Source of the DNA: Mobiluncus massiliensis
Lineage (GTDB): Bacteria > Actinomycetota > Actinomycetes > Actinomycetales > Actinomycetaceae
NCBI RefSeq assembly: GCF_949769255.1
Contig: NZ_OX458329.1
Location: 558,001 to 622,000, forward strand
Direction of reading: 5' to 3'
Length of the DNA stretch: 64,000 nucleotides
Part shown: one piece after another, positions 43,018-52,466 of the stretch
Layout of the letters: every line of letters starts with the position of its first letter
How positions within the stretch are numbered: position 1 is the stretch's first letter
The notes under the pieces: generated by a model
The model's database searches: none
Seen by the model: the letters and a program-made list of their open reading frames with translations, nothing else
Told to the model about the DNA's origin: nothing
Position numbers and translations under genes: made by a program

Positions 43018-44217
43018 AAAGTCAGCGGCGTTGAGATGTTGCACAGCCCCGGTGTTGAGCGGGAGACGGTCCATGGTTAAGAGTGTGCAGCTGGAGCCGG
43101 GGGGCAAGGCTTCGAACGGTCGCAGTTCTCGAGCCAGGGTTGCGGAATCCAAGACGGTCAAAGCAACTTGGATGTAGCGGTTTTCACTTTCGTGTGTGGC
43201 GAAGAAATCGATTTCCCCTTTCGGGGTGTCCGCGCTGGAGACGTGGTAACCGCGTCGGAGCAATTCTAGGAACACCATGTTTTCCAAGTCATGACCGGTG
43301 TTTGACTGTTTGTGCCCCAACAGAACATCGCGTAACCCCGGATCTATGAAATAGTATTTTCCGCCGGTGCGGAGCCATTGTCCTCCGCGCGTTTGGTAGC
43401 GGCGGCACGGGTAAAACATATGAGCATCGACCATCAGACCTAAAAAGCGATCCACGCTTTGCGGCGAAACTTTGATACCTTGCGATTCCAGGCGGGCTGC
43501 AATCCGCCCTGGTGATATCGGCGAGCCGGCGTTGTCAAACACGAAACGCGCCACTTTCATGAAAGTATCGGTATCACGCACCTGTCCCCGAGTCACGATG
43601 TCGCGCGCGAAAATAGAGTCGAACACGCTGTTCATGGCTTGGTTGCGGACTTTGGAGTTAGTCATCAGGGCGGGTGCCGGCAGGGTAGCGCGCATCCACC
43701 GCGCATAGGCTTGCTCAGGCGGGGTGGAGTCTGGAATTTGGGCGAAATCGCGATATTCACCTAAAGAGAGTGGCAAGACATCCACGGCGATATAGCGACC
43801 TGCCAAATAGGTGAGGCCCTCTCCGGCAAACAGAGAAGCGTTCGAGCCTGTCACCGTAATTCTGAGATTGTACTTTTCCCTCAGTGAGTTCAACGCTCGC
43901 GCCCAATCATCGAGTTCTTGAACCTCGTCAATATGCAAGAAGCGGATACCCTGCTCCTCGACCGCGCGCTGCACGGAGCTGTGGAACGTCCTCGCGTCGC
44001 GCAACCGGTCTTGTGAAAGATCCTCAAAATTCACGCTCATTATCTGAGCCGGTTCGGTTCCTTGCTTGACCAGATAATCTTCGTAAAGCGCCAGCAGAGA
44101 GGATTTTCCGCTACGGCGCACTCCCGTCAGGATACGCACTAAATTCTGTGCGGAATCCTCTGCGTCTATGGCCTGCAACTGATGCAGATAGGAATCCCGA
44201 GGAATCAATTTATTCAT
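42979..44217 (-). CDS. AAA_14 ATPase with DUF4143 domain
   Basis: 412 residues. The AAA domain has Walker A GVRRSGKSS (32-40) and Walker B RFLHIDEVQEL; DUF4143 begins near residue 225, and the tail from about 300 has the family's FFATHES-like restriction-endonuclease-fold core (EIDFFATHE). Such proteins are frequent, horizontally mobile and of unknown function; nucleic acid or defence roles have been suggested. It overlaps the mobA end on the opposite strand by 39 bases. Two palindromes lie directly at its start (44223-44276), probably its operator. Confidence 0.9.
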   Translation of the reverse strand: MNKLIPRDSYLHQLQAIDAEDSAQNLVRILTGVRRSGKSSLLALYEDYLVKQGTEPAQIMSVNFEDLSQDRLRDARTFHSSVQRAVEEQGIRFLHIDEVQELDDWARALNSLREKYNLRITVTGSNASLFAGEGLTYLAGRYIAVDVLPLSLGEYRDFAQIPDSTPPEQAYARWMRATLPAPALMTNSKVRNQAMNSVFDSIFARDIVTRGQVRDTDTFMKVARFVFDNAGSPISPGRIAARLESQGIKVSPQSVDRFLGLMVDAHMFYPCRRYQTRGGQWLRTGGKYYFIDPGLRDVLLGHKQSNTGHDLENMVFLELLRRGYHVSSADTPKGEIDFFATHESENRYIQVALTVLDSATLARELRPFEALPPGSSCTLLTMDRLPLNTGAVQHLNAADFLAGAPLNIGGDF

Positions 44218-44222
44218 ATTTA

Positions 44223-44276
44223 TGAAGTATAGTTCATTTTTTGCGCAATTTCGATGGATTTATGAACTATAGTTCA
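44223..44276 (-). promoter_or_regulatory. Duplicated palindromic operator
   Basis: TGAACTATAGTTCA (44263-44276) is a perfect 14-bp palindrome. TGAAGTATAGTTCA (44223-44236) is the same with one mismatch. Centres are 40 bases apart and both are followed by TTTTT. The nearer one lies 6 bases from the ATPase start codon, so a repressor could loop the DNA. The regulator is not visible. Confidence 0.7.
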
Positions 44277-44388
44277 TTTTTCTAGATGGTTCCGGTGATA
44301 AGTTCCCGGCGCGGGCGCAAAGTCGTCTCACCTCGCAGCAACGACGAGGCGAGCACAAGGGGGACTGTTCCCGGTCTAGATCGGAAAA

Positions 44389-47046
44389 CTATTTTGCTGG
44401 TTTTGCCGGTTTTGCCGGGGGCTCACCCAGCTCGGCGGCGCTGACCTGCGGGGATTCGACCTCGCCGGCAACGAACTCCAGCTTGCCCTCCACGTGGTTG
44501 GCGGCCACCAAGTCGGCGCGAGCCGCTTCGGCACACGCCACATCGGGCTCGGGGAAAGTCACGGTGGCGTGCAAGAACGGGGTGCGCTGGGACACTTTGG
44601 CATCCGACTTGACCTTACGGAGGGCCGACAGTGCTCCACCTGCCGCCTGTAGCACCTGGGGATTACCCCCCACGCTGTCCAAACCGTCGGTGCTGGGCCA
44701 AGACGCCCGATGCACCGAACCGGTGCGATACCACGACCACACTTCCTCGGTGGTGAAAGGCAGGAACGGCGCGAGCAGGCGCACCACGTTATCAATCGCC
44801 AGTGCCAGGGTCGTGCGCGCGGAGGCAACCGCGGCGCTATCGGCCGCCGGATCCTTGCCGTAAGCGCGGTCCTTGACCAGCTCCAAGTAATCATCACATA
44901 GCGTCCAGAAGAAACTCTCGGTCACTTCCAGGGCACGAGCATGGTTCATTTCCTCGAAAGCCTTGGTTGCGGAGGCGATGACTTCCGCTAGGGTGGCAAT
45001 CAAAGACCGGTCTACCTCGATCGTTACCAGCGCCGGATCCAGGACCAGGTCGGCGTCCCCGCCCATGGAGAGTGCGAACTTCGACGCGTTCAACAGTTTG
45101 ATGGCCAAACGCCGCCCGACCTTCATCTCACCCTCGTCAAAGGCCGCGTCCGTCCCCAGCCGGGCCGAGGCCGCCCAGTAGCGCACTGCGTCGGAAGAGT
45201 GCTTTTCCAGCAGCCCCATCGGGGTCACTACGTTGCCTTTGGACTTGGACATCTTTTTGTGATCAGGATCCAAAATCCAGCCCGAAATCGCGGCTTGGCG
45301 CCACGGCAGAGTGTCAAACTCCAGGTGGGAGCGCACCACGGTCGAGAACAGCCAGGTGCGAATAATGTCTTGACCTTGGGGACGCAAGTCCATCGGGAAA
45401 GTCGCTGCAAACAGCTTTTCGTCCCGTCCAAAACCCGAATAAATTTCGGGGGTCAGGCTGGAGGTCGCCCACGTGTCCATGATGTCGACTTCCGCCACGA
45501 AACCGCCCGGCACGCCACGCTGGGATTCATCGAATCCGGCGGGGGTATCCGTGGTCGGATCGATAGGCAGCACGTCCTCGCTGGGCAAAATCGGGTGGTC
45601 AAAGTCCGTTTCGCCAGAGTCTTTGACCGGATACCACAGGGGCAGCGGCACCCCAAAGAAACGCTGGCGGGAAATGAGCCAGTCGGTATTCAAACCGTTG
45701 ACCCAGTTCTCGTAGCGAACCCGCATAAAGTCAGGCACAAAGTCCAGTTCACGGCCGCGCGCCAACAGTTCCTCACGTAAATCCGTGCCTCCCGCGGTGC
45801 GGGCATAAGGCTGGCCGCCGTTGCGGATGTACCACTGGCGTGAAGTCACGATTTCCAGGGGCTTGTCGCCCTTTTCGTAAAAGTTCGTCATACGCTGGGT
45901 TGGTTTCGGATCCCCCAGCATTTCTCCGGATTCCCGCAATGCCTCGACGATGGCTTTCCGGGCAGAGAACGTCGTTTTCCCAGCGGTTTCCTGGTACAGC
46001 GCCCGACCGCGCTCAGAAGTAATCCAATCCGGCACGTCAGGAATAATCCGACCGTCCTTGCGCAGGATAACCCGGGTCGGCAGCTGCAAATCCCGCCACC
46101 AATCCACGTCCACCAGGTCGCCGAAAGTACAGCACATAGCGATACCCGAACCCTTGTCCATCTCGGCCTCAGGGTGAGCCAACACGGGAACCCGCACGTC
46201 AAACCCTGGTGATGTGACATAGGTACCGAACATATCGGCGTAACGCTCATCGTCGGGGTGAGCAATCAGCGCGCAGCACGCCCCCAGCAGTTCCGGACGA
46301 GTCGTCTCGATAACGATGTCGCCCTTGCCGTCCTCGCGATGGAACGCGAAAGAATGGTAGGAGCCGGGATAGTCGCGCGCCTCCAACTCGGCTTGTGCCA
46401 CCGCGGTCTGGAACGTGACGTCCCACAGACCCGGCGCTTCGGCCGCGTACACCTCGCCGCGAGCAAAGTTACGCAGGAAAAACGTCTGCGCCACCTTTTG
46501 CGCAGGTTTACCGATAGTCTGCATTGTGTAGGACCAGTCGATAGACAGTCCCAGCGTCCGCCAGAGTTCCTCGAACTGTTTTTCGTCCTCAGCGGTCAAA
46601 CGTTCGCACAGTTCCACGAAGTTTTTCCGGCTAATCGGCACCTGGTCGGCGTTCTTGATGGACTTGCCTTCCCCGCCCTCATACGGCGGAGTGAAATCAG
46701 GCACGTAGGGCAGGGACGGGTCGCAGCGCACCCCGAAATAGTTTTGCACCCGGCGCTCGGTGGGCAGACCGTTGTCGTCCCAGCCCATCGGGTAAAACAC
46801 GTTCTTGCCGCGCATCCGCTGGTAACGCGCCACCAAATCCGTGTGTGTGTAGGAAAACACGTGACCGACGTGCAGCGAGCCAGACACGGTGGGCGGCGGG
46901 GTATCGATAGAGTAAACGGCTTCCCGGGTAGTGTCCGGGTCAAAAGCGTAGGTCTGCGTCTGCGCCCACACCTCGCGCCATTTGTCCTCAATCCCGTCCA
47001 GGGTCGTCTTTGCTGGTACGCTCGGAGCTTTCAGTCTCTCGGTCAT
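44389..47046 (-). CDS. valS: Valyl-tRNA synthetase
   Basis: About 885 residues from the ATG preceded by AAAGGAAAACG; an upstream frame to 47079 would add 11. Class I motifs: SGSLHVGHVFSYTH (HIGH), KMSKSKGNV (KMSKS). Large editing domain between them; the Val-specific PMGWDDNGLPTERR follows. The usual C-terminal coiled coil seems absent, and the end is a Lys/Ala/Pro-rich tail, so it resembles the short ValS type. It charges tRNA-Val in the cytoplasm. Confidence 0.96.
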   Translation of the reverse strand: MTERLKAPSVPAKTTLDGIEDKWREVWAQTQTYAFDPDTTREAVYSIDTPPPTVSGSLHVGHVFSYTHTDLVARYQRMRGKNVFYPMGWDDNGLPTERRVQNYFGVRCDPSLPYVPDFTPPYEGGEGKSIKNADQVPISRKNFVELCERLTAEDEKQFEELWRTLGLSIDWSYTMQTIGKPAQKVAQTFFLRNFARGEVYAAEAPGLWDVTFQTAVAQAELEARDYPGSYHSFAFHREDGKGDIVIETTRPELLGACCALIAHPDDERYADMFGTYVTSPGFDVRVPVLAHPEAEMDKGSGIAMCCTFGDLVDVDWWRDLQLPTRVILRKDGRIIPDVPDWITSERGRALYQETAGKTTFSARKAIVEALRESGEMLGDPKPTQRMTNFYEKGDKPLEIVTSRQWYIRNGGQPYARTAGGTDLREELLARGRELDFVPDFMRVRYENWVNGLNTDWLISRQRFFGVPLPLWYPVKDSGETDFDHPILPSEDVLPIDPTTDTPAGFDESQRGVPGGFVAEVDIMDTWATSSLTPEIYSGFGRDEKLFAATFPMDLRPQGQDIIRTWLFSTVVRSHLEFDTLPWRQAAISGWILDPDHKKMSKSKGNVVTPMGLLEKHSSDAVRYWAASARLGTDAAFDEGEMKVGRRLAIKLLNASKFALSMGGDADLVLDPALVTIEVDRSLIATLAEVIASATKAFEEMNHARALEVTESFFWTLCDDYLELVKDRAYGKDPAADSAAVASARTTLALAIDNVVRLLAPFLPFTTEEVWSWYRTGSVHRASWPSTDGLDSVGGNPQVLQAAGGALSALRKVKSDAKVSQRTPFLHATVTFPEPDVACAEAARADLVAANHVEGKLEFVAGEVESPQVSAAELGEPPAKPAKPAK

Positions 47047-47130
47047 CGTTTTCCTTTTATCGTTGTGATTTACCTGCAATAGTCTACCCGCTCGCGTTCC
47101 CGCTACCCTAACGCGTTCGGTAGGGTGGGG

Positions 47131-47943
47131 TTATTTCTGGGTCGCTTTGGCATCCCCGGCCATAGCGCCCTCGACCATGTGTACTACGGCCCGCGAGAAT
47201 CCCGCGTCCTCGCCCGCCAGCAAACCGGCAATGGTGGAGCCGCCGGGGGAGCACACTCTATCGACCAGCTGGCCGGGGTGAGCGCCCTTTTCCAAACCGT
47301 CTTGCAGCATGAGGGCGGACCCCAGCAGCATCTGGGTCGCGGACTCGATGGCTGCCGCTTTTGTCAGGCCCGCCGCCACACCGGCTTTTGCCAAGGCTTC
47401 CACGTAGGTATAAGTCCAGGCGGGGGCACACCCGGCAATGGCGGTAAACGCGGGGAACAGAGATTCCTCCAGCTCGACCGTGCGGCCCACCGCGTTGAAC
47501 AGGCCTCGGGCGTACTGCTTTTGTTCCGGGGTTACCGCCGCGTTCGCGCACAAGGCCGACATGGCGGCGTTGACCTGGGCGTTCAGGTTTGGCATGACCC
47601 GCACGATGGGGGCCTCCGGGGACAACCATCCCTCCAGATGGTCCAGTCCGACCCCTCCGGCGATGGAGATTACCAGCTTTCCTCCCAGCTCCGAGGCGAT
47701 TTCAGTGAGGACCGAGGCGATGTGTTTCGGTTTCACCGCAATGACCACCGCGTCAACCGCCGTGACGAGTTCCCGGTTAGAAGCCACCTGCTGGACGCCA
47801 AAGTCACTGGTCAGCGGGTGTTCCCCCGGGGTTACGCCGAAATCAGAAAAACTCAGGTCGCAGGCCTTGACGAAGTCATGTTTGAGAGCCCCCGTCGCAA
47901 TTGCCGAACCCATGGCACCCATTCCAATAAAACCGAGTTTCAT
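47131..47943 (-). CDS. proC: Pyrroline-5-carboxylate reductase
   Basis: 270 residues. N-terminal Rossmann fold MKLGFIGMGAMGSAIATGAL; the C-terminal dimer domain has SPGGSTIAGL and the VMPNLNAQVNAAMSALCANA segment. It makes proline from pyrroline-5-carboxylate using NADPH. It lies next to valS on the same strand with 84 bases between the proC stop and valS start. Confidence 0.95.
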   Translation of the reverse strand: MKLGFIGMGAMGSAIATGALKHDFVKACDLSFSDFGVTPGEHPLTSDFGVQQVASNRELVTAVDAVVIAVKPKHIASVLTEIASELGGKLVISIAGGVGLDHLEGWLSPEAPIVRVMPNLNAQVNAAMSALCANAAVTPEQKQYARGLFNAVGRTVELEESLFPAFTAIAGCAPAWTYTYVEALAKAGVAAGLTKAAAIESATQMLLGSALMLQDGLEKGAHPGQLVDRVCSPGGSTIAGLLAGEDAGFSRAVVHMVEGAMAGDAKATQK

Positions 47944-48069
47944 CTTGCCTCTTTTCCTGATTTGCGCGGTTTTCCCCGGCGTTCAGAGCAAACCGCCAGA
48001 GTCGTTTTCCTATAGGCTAAGTCTATAGCGTGGCTCTGCAGCCAAAAATTCTGGAAAGGTGACCAAAAG

Positions 48070-48921
48070 ATGAGCATCACACCCGGACCCGTAAAGCCGT
48101 CCCAAGAGACTCTTGACCCCCAAAGTTTCGGAATTACCGTTCCCGAAACGCGACCGGCCCGCCAGCCGGGACGAGCGTTGGTGACCGGGGCTTCTACCGG
48201 CATCGGGTGGGAAACCGTGAAACAGCTGTGTGCCTGCGGATGGGAGGTACTAGCGACTGCCCGGCGCGCCGAAAGGCTGGCGGCGCTGGCTTATGAGACT
48301 GGCTGCGAGGCTTTTGCCGCTGATTTGAGCGTTCCCGAGCACGTGCAGGCGCTGTTTGAGTGGGCGACCGCCGGGGGTCGTGTCGTTGACGCGGTGGTCA
48401 ATAATGCCGGGGGCGCGCGCGGCACCGACACCGTGATGGAGGCGAAGCTGGAGCGGTGGAAAACCATGTACAGCATCAACGTTTTGTCCTCCCTGCAGGT
48501 CACCCAGGCTTTCCTGCCGCAAATGTTGGCTCATGGGGGCGGGGATTTGGTGTTCGTCACCTCGACTGCCGGTCACGAGACGTATCCGGGTGGGGCGGGC
48601 TATACCGCCGCCAAGCACGCCGAGGCGATGCTGCCCGAGACGCTGCGCCTGGAGTTGGTGGGTCAGCCGATTCGGATTATTGAGATCATGCCGGGATTGG
48701 TGCAAACCCCGGAATTTTCCCTGTCGCGCCTGGAGGACAAGGCTGCGGCGGAGGGCGTTTACGCAGGGGTGGACTATCCGCTGGTGGGGGCCGATATCGC
48801 CCAAGCTATTGTGTGGACCTTGAACTTGCCGGCGCACGTGAATATCGACCAGCTGAAAATCAAGCCTGTGGAACAAGCCACCAGTACTATCAAAGTCCGC
48901 TTAGACAATCCGGCTCGGTGA
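48070..48921 (+). CDS. Short-chain dehydrogenase/reductase
   Basis: 283 residues. Cofactor loop VTGASTGIGWE (38-48), NNAGG at 111-115, and the catalytic Ser165, Tyr178 and Lys182 (YTAAK). A 35-residue N-terminal extension precedes the fold. Its substrate is unknown; similarity to the classical YdfG-type enzymes (serine/3-hydroxy acid dehydrogenase) is suggested by sequence but not certain. It precedes a truncated copy of the next gene's N-terminus. Confidence 0.93.
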   Translation: MSITPGPVKPSQETLDPQSFGITVPETRPARQPGRALVTGASTGIGWETVKQLCACGWEVLATARRAERLAALAYETGCEAFAADLSVPEHVQALFEWATAGGRVVDAVVNNAGGARGTDTVMEAKLERWKTMYSINVLSSLQVTQAFLPQMLAHGGGDLVFVTSTAGHETYPGGAGYTAAKHAEAMLPETLRLELVGQPIRIIEIMPGLVQTPEFSLSRLEDKAAAEGVYAGVDYPLVGADIAQAIVWTLNLPAHVNIDQLKIKPVEQATSTIKVRLDNPAR

Positions 48922-48924
48922 ACC

Positions 48925-49071
48925 ATGGCCCGGATTGTTGTTATAGGGGCTGGTTGGCGTGCCGACAGCGAGCTCAGCGAGTGTGTGTCGGCGCGTGGTG
49001 GTGTGGAGCCGGTGAAAAAACGTTGCGGGGCAACGTTTTCGGCGGAACTCCTGAAGAAAAAAGGATACTAA
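48925..49071 (+). pseudogene. Short ORF beginning with a duplicate of the next gene's 5' end
   Basis: A 48-codon frame starts MARIVVIGAG, identical to the first 10 residues of the oxidoreductase 148 bases downstream (with some codon differences), then diverges into WRADSELSEC and an unrelated Lys-rich end. It probably arose by partial duplication and later decay. It could also act as a leader ORF, since a terminator-like hairpin lies within it. Confidence 0.6.
49017..49039 (+). terminator. Hairpin with T4 inside the duplicated leader
   Basis: AAAACGTTG and CAACGTTTT pair perfectly (9 bp) around CGGGG, with a T4 at the end. It lies 34 bases before the flavoprotein start codon, so it may attenuate or insulate that gene. 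Confidence 0.5.
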
Positions 49072-49072
49072 G

Positions 49073-50503
49073 ATGGCGCGGATTGTTGTGATTGGTGCAG
49101 GAATGGCAGGCCACTCCACAGCCCTCGGCTTAAAACACCGCCTGAAAGACGACCACGATGTCATCGTCATCAGCCCCGGCTCGGCTTGGACGAATCCTGA
49201 TGTCATGGCCCAGATTGCCTCCGGCCTGCAGCCGGTGCATCGGCAAGCTGTCCCGCTCGGTCCGCTTTACCGGCGCAAAGGCATTATTTTTCATCAAGGC
49301 ATGGCTACCGCGGTTTACCCCAAAGGCTACCGAGACGACCCGCGTCCTCAGGTCCAACTGACTTTTACCGGCTCGCACCTGGAGGGCCAAGTCGCGCGAG
49401 TGCCTTACGATTACCTGGTCATTGCCACCGGACACGATATCGATCGAGTAGCGGGCATTCCCGCGGAAGCGACCACGGTGCCGACCTGTGTCTTGGACCG
49501 CCTGGACAGTGCCATCGCGGGGGAAGCGGAACTGCGCAGACTGCTGTTTGAACTGCAGGATTCCCCGGTGGGAGGCAAACCGAAAGTCATCGCTATCGGC
49601 CGTTCCGCTCGCGGCATGGGCGGCTTTTACGGGGCGCTGGAATATGCCCTGTGCGTGGACGAGGTGCTGCGGGCCGCTTTTCTGCGCTCGCGGGTGGAAC
49701 TGCACTTTTTCGACGCGGGACGACCGTGGATGTACGGCCACACCGACGACCCGAAGATGGAAGAAGACATGCAGACCGCCCTGGTGCATCTCATCGATAC
49801 GCACCGCCTGATTCTGCACAAAGATATGCGTCTGGCCTCGATCAATGGGCGAGAAGTCAGGTTCGTTCCGGTACACGGCGAGGGCCAGCCCGGCGAGATG
49901 GAATGCGATTTGGTGGCGGTGGAGGCGGCGCGGGTCCTCACTCCCTTGGCAGTGCATGACGCGAACGGAGCTAATCTGCGCGAGGATCTGTATGACGGCT
50001 GGGGGCGGCTACGGGTGGACGCCAAGACCCAGCAAAATGCTTCCGGTCAGGTAGTGACAGTCTTGCCGCGAACTTTCCGCAATCCCACGTATCGCAATAT
50101 TTTCGGGATTGGTTCGGCTATCGCTATGGACACGCGCGAACTCACCAAGGATAGCGATTCCGTCCCGGCACCCGTCCCGATGCAGACTCGCGACATGGCT
50201 CACTTGATGAGCCGCCAGGTTACGGATTTGATTATCGAGGAACTGACCGGCCAGAGAAACAAAGTGTTGCCCGAAACCTTGGAAGAAATCGAATCAGTGT
50301 TGAGTTTGTGTTGGGATTATGGGCTGATTTCTCCGCGGGGTTTCTATGCGGAGCTGACCTACCCAAAGAAAAGCAAAGATGCTGCCCGGCAGGTACTGCG
50401 GGTACGCCACGGCTTGGGATCCTATTGGTCGGTGCGGATGGAACGTTTCTTGGAACGTTATCGAGCCAAAGGCCGCGCCCTGTGGTGGTTGCTGCCCAGC
50501 TAA
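49073..50503 (+). CDS. FAD-dependent pyridine nucleotide/sulfide-quinone oxidoreductase-like protein
   Basis: 476 residues. Start motif MARIVVIGAGMAGHSTALGL binds FAD; a second nucleotide motif AIGRSARGMGGF is near 180, and FGIGSAIAMDT is the C-terminal FAD-binding segment. The family includes sulfide:quinone reductases and type II NADH dehydrogenases. The C-terminal amphipathic region (SYWSVRMERFLERYRAKGRALWWLL) fits membrane attachment. Cysteines at the SQR redox positions are not evident, so the substrate is uncertain. RBS AAAAAGGA. Confidence 0.88.
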   Translation: MARIVVIGAGMAGHSTALGLKHRLKDDHDVIVISPGSAWTNPDVMAQIASGLQPVHRQAVPLGPLYRRKGIIFHQGMATAVYPKGYRDDPRPQVQLTFTGSHLEGQVARVPYDYLVIATGHDIDRVAGIPAEATTVPTCVLDRLDSAIAGEAELRRLLFELQDSPVGGKPKVIAIGRSARGMGGFYGALEYALCVDEVLRAAFLRSRVELHFFDAGRPWMYGHTDDPKMEEDMQTALVHLIDTHRLILHKDMRLASINGREVRFVPVHGEGQPGEMECDLVAVEAARVLTPLAVHDANGANLREDLYDGWGRLRVDAKTQQNASGQVVTVLPRTFRNPTYRNIFGIGSAIAMDTRELTKDSDSVPAPVPMQTRDMAHLMSRQVTDLIIEELTGQRNKVLPETLEEIESVLSLCWDYGLISPRGFYAELTYPKKSKDAARQVLRVRHGLGSYWSVRMERFLERYRAKGRALWWLLPS

Positions 50504-50506
50504 CCC

Positions 50507-51025
50507 CTATTCGGAATCTTCGTCCGGTTCCGGCATCGCGTTGGGGAGCTGCTCGGCCAGATGCTCAAAGAAATCCTCGCTGGATTCCAAGGCGCAACGT
50601 ACCTGTTCGTCCAGCTGCGCGTCCGTCAGGCCGGTACGCCAGCTGATAGGCAGTTCCGTATGCACGTAGACTTCGCGGTCTTCGGTCACTCGCGCGTAGG
50701 CTTTCGGCCAGTAATAGTCCGTGTTCCAACGGTTACAAATGGAGTTAATCAGGATGAAATCGTCCAGTTCCGGTTCTCCGCGCCAAGTGCCGCGCACACA
50801 GAGAATAGTGTCTTTTTCCCCGGTTACTTGAAAGTAATAGATGCCGTTTTGCCAAGCCCCGCCCACGTCACCATCGTGGTTGACCTGGTAACTCCAGTTG
50901 TGGCCTTCCAAGACTTTCTTAACCCGGTCACGGGTCAGGTTGGGCAACCTATTGACGGAAAAAGGCACGTTGTCGAACGGTGATTCAAAGGGGTTATCGA
51001 ACAAATCCCCGCTGTCCTCACTCAT
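50507..51025 (-). CDS. YbjN-domain protein
   Basis: 172 residues, acidic. The YbjN fold spans about 25-150 (LTRDRVKKVLEGHNWSYQVNHDGDVGGAWQNGIYYF, then DFILINSICNRWNTDYYWPKAYARV). A cytoplasmic family found in many actinobacteria, often near cell-envelope or type III-like genes, of unknown molecular role. It is convergent with the flavoprotein gene, with 3 bases between their stops. Confidence 0.88.
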   Translation of the reverse strand: MSEDSGDLFDNPFESPFDNVPFSVNRLPNLTRDRVKKVLEGHNWSYQVNHDGDVGGAWQNGIYYFQVTGEKDTILCVRGTWRGEPELDDFILINSICNRWNTDYYWPKAYARVTEDREVYVHTELPISWRTGLTDAQLDEQVRCALESSEDFFEHLAEQLPNAMPEPDEDSE

Positions 51026-51170
51026 GACCCGTTTCCTCCCGCTTAGCTGTGAATTCCATTTTAGCCGATTGCGCCATGCCCTGCCGCGGAATTTCTCTGG
51101 GGGTGAAAAGCACGGCTTCCCTCCGGAAGTGGCGGGTTATTGCCGGCTGAGCCGCCCACAGTAGGATGGG

Positions 51171-52466
51171 ATGGTGCAGGAAAAACCCCCGGAACTGGCT
51201 TTGACGTGGCGCGGAAAACACGAAGTGACACTGGCCACACCCCGGCCCTACGTCCGAGCCGAGCGCTACCGGGAAACGGTCGGGGGCGAAGTTGCGACAA
51301 CGCAGAGCGAAAACCGCCTCTATGTCGGGGAAAACCTGCAGGTCATGAGTGGATTATTGCCTCAATATGAGGGCAGCGTCGACTGTATCTATATCGATCC
51401 GCCGTTTAACTCCGGGGCGGATTATGTGCAACAGATTCGGCCCCACCGCCGGGTTGGCCCGAAACGCACCATCGCTGTGAAACAGTACGGCGACCGCTGG
51501 CAAACCGCGGACTACCTGCAAAATCTGTACGAGAGACTGACGGTGCTACGGCGATTTTTGTCGCCAACAGGAACGATTTTTGTCCACTGCGATTGGCATT
51601 CCTCCGCCGCGTTGCGCCTGGTCCTGGACGAGGTGTTCGGGGCAAGTAACCTGGTCAACGAGATTGTGTGGGCCTACGCTTCGGGCGGAGGGTCGCGTCG
51701 GGCTTTCGGCCACAAACACGACACCATCCTGTTTTATGCCCGCGACCGGCGCCGTTACTTTTTCGACCCCGATGCGGTGCGGGTGGCGTATAACGCAACC
51801 ATCGCTCCGAAACGCCGCGAACTGTTCAACCCGCAGGGCATGGTCGCCCCCGATGTTTGGCAGATTTCCCGGCCGCCAAATCATTCCGAGACTTGGGTGG
51901 GGTATCCGACCCAAAAGCCGGTGGAAGTCATGCAACGTGCCATCGCCGCGGCGTGCCCGCCGGGGGGGCTGGTGATGGATTGCTTCGCCGGATCCGGCTC
52001 CACTTTGGTGGCAGCAGCCCAACTGGGACGACGTTTCCTGGGGATAGAGCGCAATAGTTTGGGGGTGCATCTGGCCCGGCGGCGCCTGGTGCAAGCCGGA
52101 GTCGGCTTTGAAGTGTGGCGAGATTCCGCTTCCTGGAGTGCCAACCGAATCCTGCCGGGCTTGGAGTCATTGGGCCGAGAAGTCGAAACCCGCCTCACGA
52201 AGCTGGGTGCCGCGGTGGCAACAGATACCGCTGAGGACGATACGACTGGCCAATCCAACAAACTGGACTGGATGGAGCTGGTGGATTGGGTGGCCCTAGA
52301 CCCGGATTTTGCCGGTTTTTCCGCCGGAATTTTCAAGCCTCAGTCCGTGGTGGCACCGTCACGAGACACGGTCGTTGATTTTGCCGCCCTCGGGGAGAAC
52401 CCTCGTGGGGTGGGGCTGGTGGCAGATGTGACCGGGCAAGATTACTTCGTTAGGCTGGATGCATGA
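51171..52466 (+). CDS. Solitary DNA (adenine-N6-type) methyltransferase, type III Mod/beta-class
   Basis: 431 residues. The catalytic motif IV, YIDPPFNSGADY (DPPF at 76-79), comes before TQKP (246-249) and the AdoMet-binding FAGSGST (271-277), the beta-class order of type III Mod and CcrM-like enzymes. No Res or restriction subunit lies nearby. A roughly 100-residue C-terminal region after about 325 is not recognised. The stop overlaps the following nuclease start by 4 bases (ATGA), so the two are translated together. Confidence 0.92.
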   Translation: MVQEKPPELALTWRGKHEVTLATPRPYVRAERYRETVGGEVATTQSENRLYVGENLQVMSGLLPQYEGSVDCIYIDPPFNSGADYVQQIRPHRRVGPKRTIAVKQYGDRWQTADYLQNLYERLTVLRRFLSPTGTIFVHCDWHSSAALRLVLDEVFGASNLVNEIVWAYASGGGSRRAFGHKHDTILFYARDRRRYFFDPDAVRVAYNATIAPKRRELFNPQGMVAPDVWQISRPPNHSETWVGYPTQKPVEVMQRAIAAACPPGGLVMDCFAGSGSTLVAAAQLGRRFLGIERNSLGVHLARRRLVQAGVGFEVWRDSASWSANRILPGLESLGREVETRLTKLGAAVATDTAEDDTTGQSNKLDWMELVDWVALDPDFAGFSAGIFKPQSVVAPSRDTVVDFAALGENPRGVGLVADVTGQDYFVRLDA

